A stretch of DNA of 64,000 nucleotides from Leguminivora glycinivorella. Taxonomy: Eukaryota; Arthropoda; Insecta; Lepidoptera; Tortricidae. The notes beneath the pieces are model-generated. The model saw nothing but the letters and a program-made list of their open reading frames with translations. It had not been told where the DNA came from and made no database searches. The stretch spans positions 6,215,549-6,279,548 of the forward strand of contig NC_062990.1 of the NCBI RefSeq assembly GCF_023078275.1, written 5' to 3'. Below are positions 1 to 10,100 of this stretch, piece after piece (position 1 is the stretch's first letter; each line of letters starts with the position of its first letter). The translations under genes and the position numbers were made by a program.

Positions 1-210
1 AAACGGTAACAATACATGTGTTTGTACTTGAAGTTAAATAATTATGAAACATATTAAACTATATAATGTCTATTCGTATTTCTCATATGATTCCAGTGTC
101 GACCGCAACGCGCTTACTACTGGCTACGGTCTACATTGGAATCATACCGTAAAGGCTTACTACATATATCGACGTGGAATTGGCAAAAGCATCATAACGA
201 CGCAAATGAA

Positions 211-360
211 CCTGAGTGCACGCTCATATTGGGCGTGCAGCGGGGCGAGCGTGCGGCGTGCATATCAGACAATTGAAGCTCATATAAGTGTCCTGAGTCG
301 ACGCTGCGTAGACTGTATGCACGCTCGCCCGCCCCGCACCAAGCGTCCACTCAGGCCTTA
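211..360. mobile_element. MITE-B copy 1
   Basis: Inverted-repeat element: CCTGAGTGCACGCTCATATT at left, GTCCACTCAGGCCTTA at right. Inner arms GCGGGGCGAGCGTGC / GCACGCTCGCCCGCCCCGC. Other copies at 1096 and 20598. Confidence 0.8.
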
Positions 361-944
361 CACAAAGACGTCCTCGCATCGATTGGCGTCGCTGATCGCT
401 CATTCCCCAAACAAAAAAAAAGTTTATTCGACCAACTTTTGCCGATTCAGTGTCCATATATGTGGGTCCCTGAGTTTCACATAGTCCAGATCTTCATGTT
501 TACAGATTCACTAAGTACACTAATTTCAGAGACCGCAATGTCACCGCTTTTGAGCTGAAGCCCTACTTATAACAGATTAATATAGATAATATTTATAATC
601 TTCAATGCACATATAAAACAAAAGACAAACACACTCTTATAAATGGTGTTTTTAAAGAAGAAGCAAGCTGCAAAAAGCACAGACAATACAGAGCAGTGAC
701 ACAAGACAGAGACACACTGTATTCGAATTGGATTTATTTTGATTGTTATATATATGTAGCTTGAAGCATGTGTCGCTATGCAAGAAAGAGAAAGAACTAA
801 AGAGTGTGTTCGTCTTTTTATATGTGCAGGGCGGGGCGTCAAATCCAGAAGGGAGCACCACATTTTGGTGAGTTTCATGTGTATGTCGTGTTACCGCGAA
901 ATACCCAAGTTATTTTTAAGACAACTTAATAGAAAATATTAGTA
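361..944. other. No gene seen
   Basis: AT-rich sequence. The only notable part is an AG...GT-bordered stretch at 830-867 (see rejected items). Confidence 0.6.
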
Positions 945-947
945 TAA

Positions 948-1092
948 CGGCCCAGCCACGACATTGGTCTAAGCGCGGCAGCGGTGAGTGGCAGCCATAC
1001 GTGCGAATGAAAAGTCCCATCGCTGTGTCTCGCTCCAATGTATGGCCGCCGCTCACCGCTGTCGCGCTTAGACCAATGTCGTGGCTGAGCCG
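948..1092. mobile_element. MITE-A copy 1 (145 bp foldback)
   Basis: Ends CGGCCCAGCCACGACATTGG / CCAATGTCGTGGCTGAGCCG, arms of over 50 bases, TAA duplicated on each side (945-947, 1093-1095). Same 145-bp length as the copies at 19720, 20450 and 39548. A 3-bp TWA-type duplication suggests a PIF/Harbinger-like origin (inference). Confidence 0.9.
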
Positions 1093-1095
1093 TAA

Positions 1096-1240
1096 GGCCG
1101 AGTGCACGCTCATATTAGGTGTGCAGCGGTGCCGAAGCGTGCGGCGTGCTTGTCAAACAATTGAAGCTCATACAAGTGTTCTGAGTCGACGCTGCATAGG
1201 CCTCACTCCTCGCTGACGCCCAATATGAGCGTGCACTCAG
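1096..1240. mobile_element. MITE-B copy 2, abutting MITE-A
   Basis: GGCCGAGTGCACGCTCATAT to AATATGAGCGTGCACTCAG. Joined to MITE-A through the shared TAA at 1093-1095. Confidence 0.82.
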
Positions 1241-1241
1241 A

Positions 1242-1391
1242 GAATATCTGAGTGATGCTTTGATTATCCCAAGCACACCTTATTATAATGAAGGATACCT
1301 ACTAAATTTAAATGTCCTAAAAATAACGTGGGAATTTGAGGATCGGTGTTTTGATGATCTGTGTAAATTGGCAAGTGTTAAATATGTATAA
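1242..1391 (+). pseudogene. Possible short coding remnant after MITE-B
   Basis: An open frame reads EYLSDALIIPSTPYYNEGYL, continues NLNVLKITWEFEDRCFDDLC KLASVKYV and stops at 1389-1391. Composition looks protein-like, but the frame starts inside the MITE and has no splice signal. Family not recognised. May be a transposon or gene fragment cut by the MITE. Confidence 0.2.
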
Positions 1392-1925
1392 TTATATTAA
1401 TTATTTTGTCTTTTTAATGAACAAAAATTAGAATACGTTTTTTTGTTGGTTCATATACAAATGCCAGTTTACTGTGACAGATATCTGTGGCGTTCCATTG
1501 GAGTAGTGCCCTTTGTATTTTTTGTAAGTCTAATATATTACCATTGCTTTTATCACAAGAAGCATGAAGCATAATGACCATTCTCGGATGGAAAAGCCGC
1601 AGTGACATGTCATCAATAGCTAGTTTAAAAAAACTGGTGGTCAGGTGGGGTAAGGAAATCTTTTGCGTAAGTATAAAGGTCTTTTCCGATTTGATCTTTA
1701 AGCTAAATTTATTTATGTATAAATCTTCCCTTACCAAACTTTATGCGAATAACATCTTCAGCGCCATTTTGTATTGTAAATGTCCACCCCTAATTATTAT
1801 TATCACATAATATAACTGTTGTACCTTAATTGACATATTTTACATCCATATCGCAATTTCTCTTGCTTTTCCAATTATATCACTCATTTTATACCAATTT
1901 TCTTGTTAAAAATAGTTCCTGGGTA

Positions 1926-2066
1926 CGTAGCCGATTGGCACAAACGCTCACGAAGCGCTCGTAGATATCTATCTCTATCGCTCTTGCGTATTGGCGCGAC
2001 AGAGCCAGACTACCTTTCGCGGCGTTTCGTTTTCGTTTCGCGTCGCAGAAATGCCATTCGGCTACG
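1926..2066. mobile_element. MITE with CGTAGCCGA ends
   Basis: Left CGTAGCCGATTGGC, right GCCATTCGGCTACG. Interior CGAAGCGCTCGTAGATATCT and GTATTGGCGCGACAGAGCCA. An arginine-rich ORF through it is an artefact. Confidence 0.75.
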
Positions 2067-2828
2067 GCGCCTGTTAAGTTATATTAGAAACTACAATTAC
2101 CCACATCCAAACTATTCAGTCGTTTTTGCAAGTGATAAACACAGAAATTTATTTGCGTAATTTTGGTTATTACAGCATCAGAATTTACTTACTATCTTAT
2201 CAATATTGATAACAAATCCTATGATAATAATAGGGTTATTGCGATTATAATGCTGGTAACGGATTCTTGGCACGATTTCATCCAAGCTGAGGTTTCAGAC
2301 TTAATAGGATTAAAGATTTAATACAACTTAACACTCGCTACTAAGCATTTATATCAGATCCATTTTACGGAAAGAATTTGGCATTACTTTTTATTTCATA
2401 ATATAGGTATTTTTAATTATTCGGAATCAGCTATTCCGATTCTTAATTGTTTGCTCTCTCTTTTTTTTACACAAGAACAAAAAAAGGAATGAAAAATATA
2501 AAAGTTAACACATCATTTTTAAATACCTACTTGAGTGGAATTTGTAAAAGAGCGATCACCCCAAAAAATGACACAATTGATACATTTGGTAATTTTAACA
2601 AAATAGTTTTAAAAGATACCTAAAAAAACTTAGCTTACTTTTGTTATTGACATCGGTGTGTCCTCTAAACTAAATTTATCCAGTGTGTAAATTTATGAGT
2701 ATGACCTTTGACTATCTCTTGTGGACCGGCGTATGCATATGATCGTTCATCTCTTTCTCAAGCAGGTATTTAGTATTTATCAGTACGATACAAGACTTTT
2801 AAGAAGCGACTTGTTTCATTCGTGAATT
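2067..2828. other. No gene seen; upstream of the 2920 gene
   Basis: AT-rich, with short A and T runs. Probably holds the distal promoter of the 2920 gene; no individual site can be supported. Confidence 0.5.
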
Positions 2829-2835
2829 TATAAAA
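2829..2835 (+). promoter_or_regulatory. TATA box of the 2920 gene
   Basis: TATAAAA 91 bases before the ATG, with transcription expected to start near 2860. No other TATA-like word stands as well placed. It supports an independent promoter inside the sm locus. Confidence 0.5.
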
Positions 2836-2919
2836 TATTGTAGTGTACTATTTGTTGTATAGTCTCTTGAACATTTTTCTTGCAATTTGGACAGTGCTGA
2901 AGCTAACATTTTTATTAAG

Positions 2920-3885
2920 ATGACGTCACTGGACCCCGGAAAGCTACTGATACTGCTAGTGACCTATTTGGTGGCTTTGGCTGCCTCGGTTAATCCCCCA
3001 GACTGCCCCTTCTGTATGCACGGCAACTGCCTCGCTCCTGCCTCCTTTTATAACGACATTAAGAAACTCGATCACGTTGTACACAGCCAGGTGGTTGTAT
3101 ATCCTAAGGACAACATCATGTACTTCGGTGACCATGGTTACCTAAGGATAATCCACTTAGATGATAACACAAGCGAAGTTATCCCGCCGTTAGATGAAGT
3201 TACAAGAAATATTGGAATCGATGCAGCGACAGGCGACGTGTATTATCAAGGAAAACGTTTTGACAACGAGCATACAATCTACAGATTTGAAAGAAAAACA
3301 AATGAAACTACGATATTTAGTGTCCCGACAATAGAAAGCCAGAAGCCGCCGTATAAACTCTGGGCGTACAAAGAAACTGTATATTTTACTAGACTTGGAA
3401 ATAACACTACACAATTGCAAAAAGGACTGAATTCATTTGACGGAACAACAGTAAGGAACATAACCGCTTTTGAAAACATTCATGTAGTTGACATTGTGTT
3501 TGATAATTTTGGTAACATGTACGTCAAATCTATAGGAAAATTGTATAAAGCAAAGAAGCTAGATGGGAATTACGAATTGACACAAATAGGAAAAAGTGTT
3601 GGGAGATTTGATTTATCGAAAGTAATAATTGGTAACAACGGAGAGTTATACGTCTTTGATACATTCAAGAATATTATATATAAATTGGACCCGTCCAATT
3701 ACCAACTTAACAAAATTGGAGCTTACGTGGTACCTGCAACGGGTGAACAGAATAGAAAAATAGCGCTAGACAAAAACAACAATATAATCTTAAATGACAG
3801 ATTTTCGATCACATATTTTAAAGCGTCTACTGACAAGTGTGTTTTTGATGTGATTAATAATCGTGTCACTATAACTAAAATTTAA
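2920..3885 (+). CDS. Secreted protein, ommochrome-binding-protein-like
   Basis: An uninterrupted 321-residue frame. The start is the ATG at 2920; the frame is open a little further up without another ATG. Residues about 9-22 (LLILLVTYLVALAA) form a signal peptide core with cleavage near residue 23. The mature part has three Cys close together (CPFCMHGNC), one near the end, and four N-glycosylation sites (NTS, NET, NIT, NNT). It then has repeated short blade-like strands (DNIMYFGDHGYLRIIHLD, NGELYVFDT, KNNNIILND) spaced as in NHL/YWTD-type propellers. The layout matches lepidopteran haemolymph ommochrome-binding proteins, which carry tryptophan-derived pigments; I recognise the family by pattern, not alignment. 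No intron is needed. TATAAAA lies at 2829 and AATAAA at 3903. If sm exons for RRM1-2 lie left of the window, this gene is nested in an sm intron on the same strand. Confidence 0.72.
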   Translation: MTSLDPGKLLILLVTYLVALAASVNPPDCPFCMHGNCLAPASFYNDIKKLDHVVHSQVVVYPKDNIMYFGDHGYLRIIHLDDNTSEVIPPLDEVTRNIGIDAATGDVYYQGKRFDNEHTIYRFERKTNETTIFSVPTIESQKPPYKLWAYKETVYFTRLGNNTTQLQKGLNSFDGTTVRNITAFENIHVVDIVFDNFGNMYVKSIGKLYKAKKLDGNYELTQIGKSVGRFDLSKVIIGNNGELYVFDTFKNIIYKLDPSNYQLNKIGAYVVPATGEQNRKIALDKNNNIILNDRFSITYFKASTDKCVFDVINNRVTITKI

Positions 3886-3902
3886 GCGGAACCTATGTTA
3901 CC

Positions 3903-3908
3903 AATAAA
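3903..3908 (+). terminator. Poly(A) signal of the 2920 gene
   Basis: AATAAA 18 bases after the stop codon, overlapped by a second AATAAA, followed by T-rich sequence at 3930-3945. This gives a very short 3' UTR. Confidence 0.6.
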
Positions 3909-4071
3909 TAAATTTAATGACCATTTCCATTTTATTTTACCTATTTAAAGAGGTGCCTTTCGGTTTTAGGTCGCTTGATATTTTCTGATTGGGATATAAA
4001 TATTTAACGATTGTTCTTTGGGCTACAAACTCAGTTATCTCACAGATTGGAATGATCAATTACAAAATAAT

Positions 4072-4386
4072 TTTTCTCAAACATGCAATGAAATATTGTC
4101 TTTACGTTCCTTAAAATGGGCTGGGAAGTATCGCTTTTTGGGCGCAACAACTCGAGAGGACTGTAAAGGGATTTCATATAATTTTTTAGGCCTAGGCCTG
4201 CAAAGTAACTTTTTTTTATAAAATATTGTCCTTTAGAGCATTTTTTTTTTATTTCATTGTATGTTTGAAAAAAGCACTATACATGCCTCGGCGTGAAAAC
4301 GGATTCTCGGCCTCGTATCCCTATCCGGGTATATACCCACTTGGCCGGAAATCCTCATTTTCCCGGCCTCTGATGTAATGTACTAT
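4072..4386 (+). repeat. Interspersed repeat D, copy 1
   Basis: About 315 bases found inverted at 18430-18766: shared words GCAATGAAATATTGTCTTTA, GGCCTAGGCCTGCAAAGTAA, GGCGTGAAAACGGATTC and GATGTAATGTACTA. Confidence 0.88.
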
Positions 4387-5593
4387 GTTTCCACTATGGA
4401 ATATGTGTTGAACATATATTTTTTGTAGTGTTTAATGTATATACTTAATTTAATATGGATCTCGTTTTGGGCAAAAGCCTCCTGACACTTTCTCCATCGG
4501 TCATGCCATGCCAGGCCAACTTACATTTAGGGCCGCCGGTTTTGTTTTCTTTCTTTTCATCACAATTATTTCAGAACTTCCAATTAAAAAGCCAACAGAC
4601 TCACTTTTCCAGCTTAATCTTATTACAATCTGTTTCCACAAAATTCCATTGTGACTGCACGAAATTGACCCGAATTTCTACGAGCCACGAGATTCTGCAA
4701 ACTTTGCCGACCCATAAGTTGTTGAAATTTAAGTGGCCCTCGCTTTTGGGACGAGTATAATTTTGTATTCGGAACTAATGTTTTTAAGTTACGAACGAGA
4801 AGTGTTCTGATTTTAAAACGAGTATTTTCTTCAAGTTTTTAATATTGGTAGCTATAGGAAAAAAATATATTCGGGTCGGTTTCTCCACCTAGTAGAATAG
4901 AAAGGGCTCGTGATTCTGAGTAGGAAGAACATTAAATTTACCTATTTTAGAAAAAAAAGTTAAGGATTTTTTTCGCGATAAGTCATGAACCGTAACAAAA
5001 TATCCAATCTGAATAGGTCTCTTGGATTTTTTGAACAAGGGTTGTGTTGTGAGGAATTTTAGCTACTTTTTGTAGACTACGTAAATTGGTTACGTGAGAC
5101 ATTATGATAAAGAGGCCGCGTTTTTAGAACTCGATCTTTTTCAGAAGAAACTGAATGAATAAGAACAATTATTTATTCAATCTCCTCTTATCGGTTTTTT
5201 GAAAAATAGAGTTTACTGACTGGTGCTATAAATAAATTAAACAAATAAAAATATATTGGGGACACAGATCAACTTAGCCCCAAACTAAGCAAAGCTTGTA
5301 CTATGGGTGCTAAGCGACGATATACATACTTAAATAGATAAATACATACTTGAAAAGCATTTTTCCGGCATACACATTAACTGTTCCACTGTTCCTACGT
5401 ACAAATGTAATTAACAATAGAACATTAGGATTATTATAGCAACCAGCCAGAACCAACATAATTCAGCCACTAATACACCTCAGGGAGTACAATATGTACG
5501 TTTACATGCAAATGGTGGCTGCTGATCTATTTATTACGGCAAATACGACTAATTGTGGTGTACTAAACTTAGATGAATGACGTTGACAAATCT
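4387..5593. other. No gene seen
   Basis: AT-rich. The 101-residue frame at 4455 shows no family features. A GAAAGGGCTCGTGATTC word at 4902 recurs at 11017. Confidence 0.5.
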
Positions 5594-5770
5594 ATACTAA
5601 TATTATAAATGGGAAAGTGTGTGTGTCTGTTTGTTTGTCCGGCTTTCACGGCAAAACGGAGCGACGAATTGACGTGATTTTTTAAGTGGAGATAGTTGAA
5701 GGCATGGAGAGTGACATAGGCTACTTTTTGTCTCTTTCTAACGCGAGCGAAGCCGCGGGAAAACGCTAGT
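5594..5770 (+). repeat. SINE-like repeat E, full copy
   Basis: Starts ATACTAATATTATAAATGGG, contains GTTTGTTTGTCCG, CACGGCAAAACGGAGCGACG and CTACTTTTTGTCTCTTTCTA, and ends GCGAAGCCGCGGGAAAACGC TAGT. A very common lepidopteran interspersed repeat. Other copies: 16566-16804(-), 21519-21685(-), 43634-43873(+), 51469/53763(+, split). Confidence 0.85.
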
Positions 5771-6135
5771 ATAATATAAATACCAGCAGTGGCTGGTTCA
5801 TACAAGCCGATTCCCACCGGCTTGCCTAAAATTGATTACTAGTAAAGTACCTAATGTTGAGGTAGGTTTCTTTTGTGCTCTGTGTTGCCTAGGAGAAATT
5901 TTCACCAGCCGCTACTGATAAATACATAGTATATAATACCTACTTTGAGAGCCAGGGACCAATATTGTATATACACGTAACCTTATAGTTGCAATAAAGA
6001 ATATTTTATTTTAATTTTATTTTTTTATATATATACACCGAGGGTTTACTGGTGAAACCCGATAAATCGAGATAATTTTTCTTTGAAATAAGACCATTGT
6101 GAAAATTGCACATGGTTCGAATTTCAAAAACCAGG

Positions 6136-6611
6136 TTGTAGGAGGTAGGGCATAGCGAATGATATTCCGCTTTGTGTGGTAGGGCACAGCACAGCGGATA
6201 TCGTCTCGCTCGAATCTAGAGCAGAGCCCAACTGGGGTAGTACCTCCGCCTTACAGAAGACCGCAGCCAAATAGCACTAGACCCTACTCATAGTGTTGTG
6301 TTCCTGCCGGTGAGTAAGGCTGCCAGAGCTCAACGAGGGTGCGGTCCTGATGACGGGAGGACTTACGGAACTAACTTGTTCCGTGTATTGTCCTTTAGAG
6401 TCGTCGGCAACCCGAACCCTCCTTGGAACTTGTACACTCCTTTTTGCTGTGTACTTAACACAGCAAAAGGGAATGTACAAGTTTCTAATGGGGTGGCAAC
6501 GCGCATGTGACACTGTTTGCGTTGCATGCGTTCATAGGTTACGGTGACCGCTTTCCATCAGGCGGACCGTATGCTTGTTTGCCACCGACGTAGTATAAAA
6601 AAAAAAAAAAC
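6136..6611 (+). repeat. LINE 3'-end / SINE-like repeat F
   Basis: Ends GTTTGCCACCGACGTAGTAT plus a 15-base A run. Contains ACGGTGACCGCTTTCCATCA. Same family as 12048-12292(-) and 36547-36760(+). Numerous lepidopteran relatives known. Confidence 0.75.
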
Positions 6612-7067
6612 AAGTTTGCTCAACCTGTATTACCTACTATCCATTTATGACCCTCTGGGAGTAGGTAAAAAGATTGATAAACTTACTTGAATTAAATGAA
6701 CAAACAATTCTGCCAAAAAATACTTATAAGCAAAAAAAAAAGTAATTAATGAAACTCAAACCTGTTTTTTCATTGTATCTTTTTACTAACGTTAATAAAA
6801 AATTGTGTTCACAGACTAACAAACATTTTTTATTACTCTTGACATTGGTTTGAAACTGTCCAGCCGATTTTTTCCAGTTGTTTATAAATATATGTTTCAG
6901 TACATATGGTAATACATACGGCATCATGTACAATAAGAAAATTTTAAGTACCATATGTACTGTAAAACTTTGTACGGTACAAGCGCTAATACGCAATTCG
7001 CAGTTGTATCATACAGAACATTTTGCGTCTTATATAATATATATTTATGATACATATTTGTCCACAG

Positions 7068-7151
7068 TATCGGAAGATGTACAGCCACAGCAGCGGAGCG
7101 CGCCACTTCTCCAATCACCACAGTACACCGGCGGGCGACCACAGCCTTACA
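7068..7151 (+). CDS. sm: sm exon: linker after RRM2
   Basis: GC-rich island in AT-rich DNA, preceded by TGTCCACAG and followed by GTGAGT. All three frames are open. The frame whose phase fits the next exon (1-nt overhang joining AT at 30795) reads VQPQQRSAPLLQSPQYTGGR, which resembles the QRQPPLL...YGG linker of vertebrate hnRNP L. If right, the following intron is 23.6 kb. Assignment rests on splice sites, phase and linker similarity, not on a conserved fold, so another exon could lie between. Confidence 0.62.
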
Positions 7152-10100
7152 GTGAGTTTGCTGTTCTCTTACACTATTATAAGTCAAAATTGTTTCTTGA
7201 GGAAAAAAAACCTTACTAGATCCAGTTATCATTTCCATTCCATGTATCGGCCAAAATTTTATTTTTAAAACTTAGTCATTATCTCAAAGTCTAAATGGCT
7301 CAAACTGTTTATTAAATTGGAAACATAAAATAAAAACAGTTTGTGGAGTCCCTCAGCTCGGAATAAGTGAAACTTCCTAACACAACCTCAAAAACATTTT
7401 GTCAAATGACCATCACGTTTTTGCGTTTAGTTACGTCCATCTTTTACTGTTTTAAATATTTTACATTGCTATTTGCTCAAATTATTGAAAAAACAAACAT
7501 AAACTCATTTTGCACTCCATATAAGTATAAAACACACACATTCCAACCAACCGTTCCACCATTCAAATTCAAAATCACTCTGGGCATTCTGTTCTGTCAC
7601 TGACTGAGTGAATAAGTGAATGAATGGAATGAGTGAGTCGCGTTGAGACAGAATGTTACGCGCTGACAGAATGTTTCGCGCTGAGTGAGCGGCATTTCAC
7701 GCAACGTAACAATGACTGAGTGTTACGCGCGGTCAGTTGTCATGTGACTTCTCATTAGAAGTTTCACTTCAATAATTGATTAAAGAGTAAAACGAGTGAG
7801 CATCATGAATTGAGTGAACACATAGAATGCCCGCGTGGTGTAGTAGAAGTATCCGTCCCTCGGATCGGTATAAAACTCAATTCTATTCTAATTCCGCTCG
7901 GACGCTGCCCAACTTTGCCGTCCAATAGGATCGCAACTTTGCCGAATAGGTTGTAGGACAGAACGGTCGGGATAATGTGGAATGTTACAGGAGGATTCCG
8001 GAGAAAAACGACAGTTTTGGCATTGGTGTACGAATAGCGATACAGTTTTTACTTTTAAAAAGTGTTACTTTTATTTTGAACAAGTTGTGAACTGAAATAG
8101 ATACCATACACCAAACAAAAAGCGATCAAGTCCACTGGTGGGGAAGTCGGGAATCTAAGGCAGTTTTCAGCTTACACGGCTATTGTGATTGCCTCTACAC
8201 TACACTCCTTTGACCCCTGTAGTAACCGTCAAAAATTCTCTGATGTATGTTATCTCTCAAGGCTAGATGCCTTTGACCAAGGCTACGAAGTCTCCCCACG
8301 TTCCCCTAAGTAAATGAATTTCATCAAGGTTCTGAAGTTAAAAAAAAAACAGTAAAAAATTAACAAAGTCGATTTCATAGTCGGTTCGATAACTTTCCGG
8401 TCTACAGTATTAAAGTTGTTACTGCATCTAGTTAAAAATGTTCACTCATTGTTTTCAAAGAAAAAACTTTATTAACTACGTTTTAATTAATAAAGTTTAT
8501 TGATAGTTGAAGTATCTTTCGATTGAGCTGTTTCAATGGGTAAAAAAATATGTGTACATTATAAACCGTAATAGATGTGACTTATTAGCACTTCTGCGTA
8601 AAAAAGGAAGTTCGAAACGAGCGGCGATAAATTGGCGACACGAGTTACGAATTTCCTTTTCGCACGTGTATCGTACGACGTTTTTCAGTACAGATGAGCC
8701 TCCGAAGTTTCGACCTGGCTTATAATGAACCACTTCTCGCACTAGTGCGTAAAAAAAACACCATCTGTACTGAAAAAATATTACCCAGGCGCAGTATAAA
8801 TAAGACCAATAATAACTCTTTTAACAAATGTACACCGCGCGCGCGCGGTATGTAAGTGTGTATGTATGCGTGTCGTGTTCGTACGCAACACATGTAAACG
8901 GATGTCAAAGATTCATTCTCGTTCATTTTCATCCAATTAGGTACATGTGTTGCGTACGTACACATACATACCGCGCGGCGGCGTACGTTTGTTAGAAGTG
9001 TTAATACTGGAGGGCGATTTTTAAATCTCGCATACGGGATTTTGTCACTAAAATACCGGTTGGAAACGGTGACTTGCTTTTATTTTCAGTGACAATTTTC
9101 TGAATTCGAACGCGTGAGAGTCAAAAATCGGCCCGCTGGTCTTATATCGTGACCAAGGCCTCTACTGGTTATTCATTCGCGGCAGATGTCTGAACTACTT
9201 GGCCACCCGAGATTTAGTAGTCAGTTTTACTTATAACATAACCCGTTTAATATTTTTACCAAATCTGATTGTGACTCTAATTGGACCAAACCAACTCTGC
9301 ACGACATTTCCAACCAAAGAGCTTAAATCTATGTTCGAGATTTGCTATTGTCTGTAGATAAATACAAAACCATTGAACCAATTACGAAATTAGAGTAAAC
9401 AGACTAGACTGTCACGCGAGTTCTTAAACATAACTGACACAATCCTAAAACACTATTAACCTCTCCTTCTAATTTAATCCTTAACACTGTGATTCTAACT
9501 CGTTTTTGCAACAGAAGAGTTGATCGAGATAAGTCTTTGCGGAGGTTAGACTTGTTATATCGATATGCGGGTGCTTAGTCCGATCAATACGGTACCCGGA
9601 AAATGATGTTACGAAATTGTAATGTCACGCTATTACACTATATACATCGGGTTGGCTCGCCAATACACACCGCACGTCCGTGCTCCATCACACTCGGACA
9701 CCGACTGCCATATGTACTCGAGACACCTATACACTACATCCCTTTCTTGTTTTAATTTTTTTTTATAAATATTTAAATAATAGGTCAATTTAGTTTTAAT
9801 TCAAATACTTGCCATGCTGTGCCGTGTATCTCTTTTTTTTTTTTTTAATGAACTACGTTTCTTCTAATTGTCTGCCCACTTTCGTCATTCCTAACTTGAT
9901 CATCTCCGTCTTTACCACTTAGTACTGTATGTGAAGTAGTTATAATTAGGGATTAATTTTCTATCTTTAGTCATATGTTTAGGACATTCCGGTCTGAGGG
10001 TTGACTCAGAGCGGACGCTGCACCACCACCTGCAGTGTATACTCAAACATACTTGTGTGTTTTATTAACTACAATTCCTAGATGTCAGTCTCCCTCCTTC

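Noticed and set aside
44..484. A 146-codon frame on the + strand.
   Set aside because: It runs through palindromic MITE-B. The residues reflect the repeat, and the same wording appears from the other MITE-B copies.
830..867. A 38-bp stretch bordered by TATGTGCAG and GTGAGT, like a micro-exon of sm.
   Set aside because: No frame gives recognisable hnRNP L sequence, and 38 bases with good borders can arise by chance. Junction reads would be needed.
1903..2160. Arg/Ser-rich 85-codon frame.
   Set aside because: It overlaps the CGTAGCCGA-ended MITE and has no family features.
9618..9738. First read as an independent 121-bp SINE/MITE copied twice.
   Set aside because: The GAAAT duplication lies outside the pair, and neither copy has its own duplication. 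Primer site and polypurine tract lie where an LTR element needs them.
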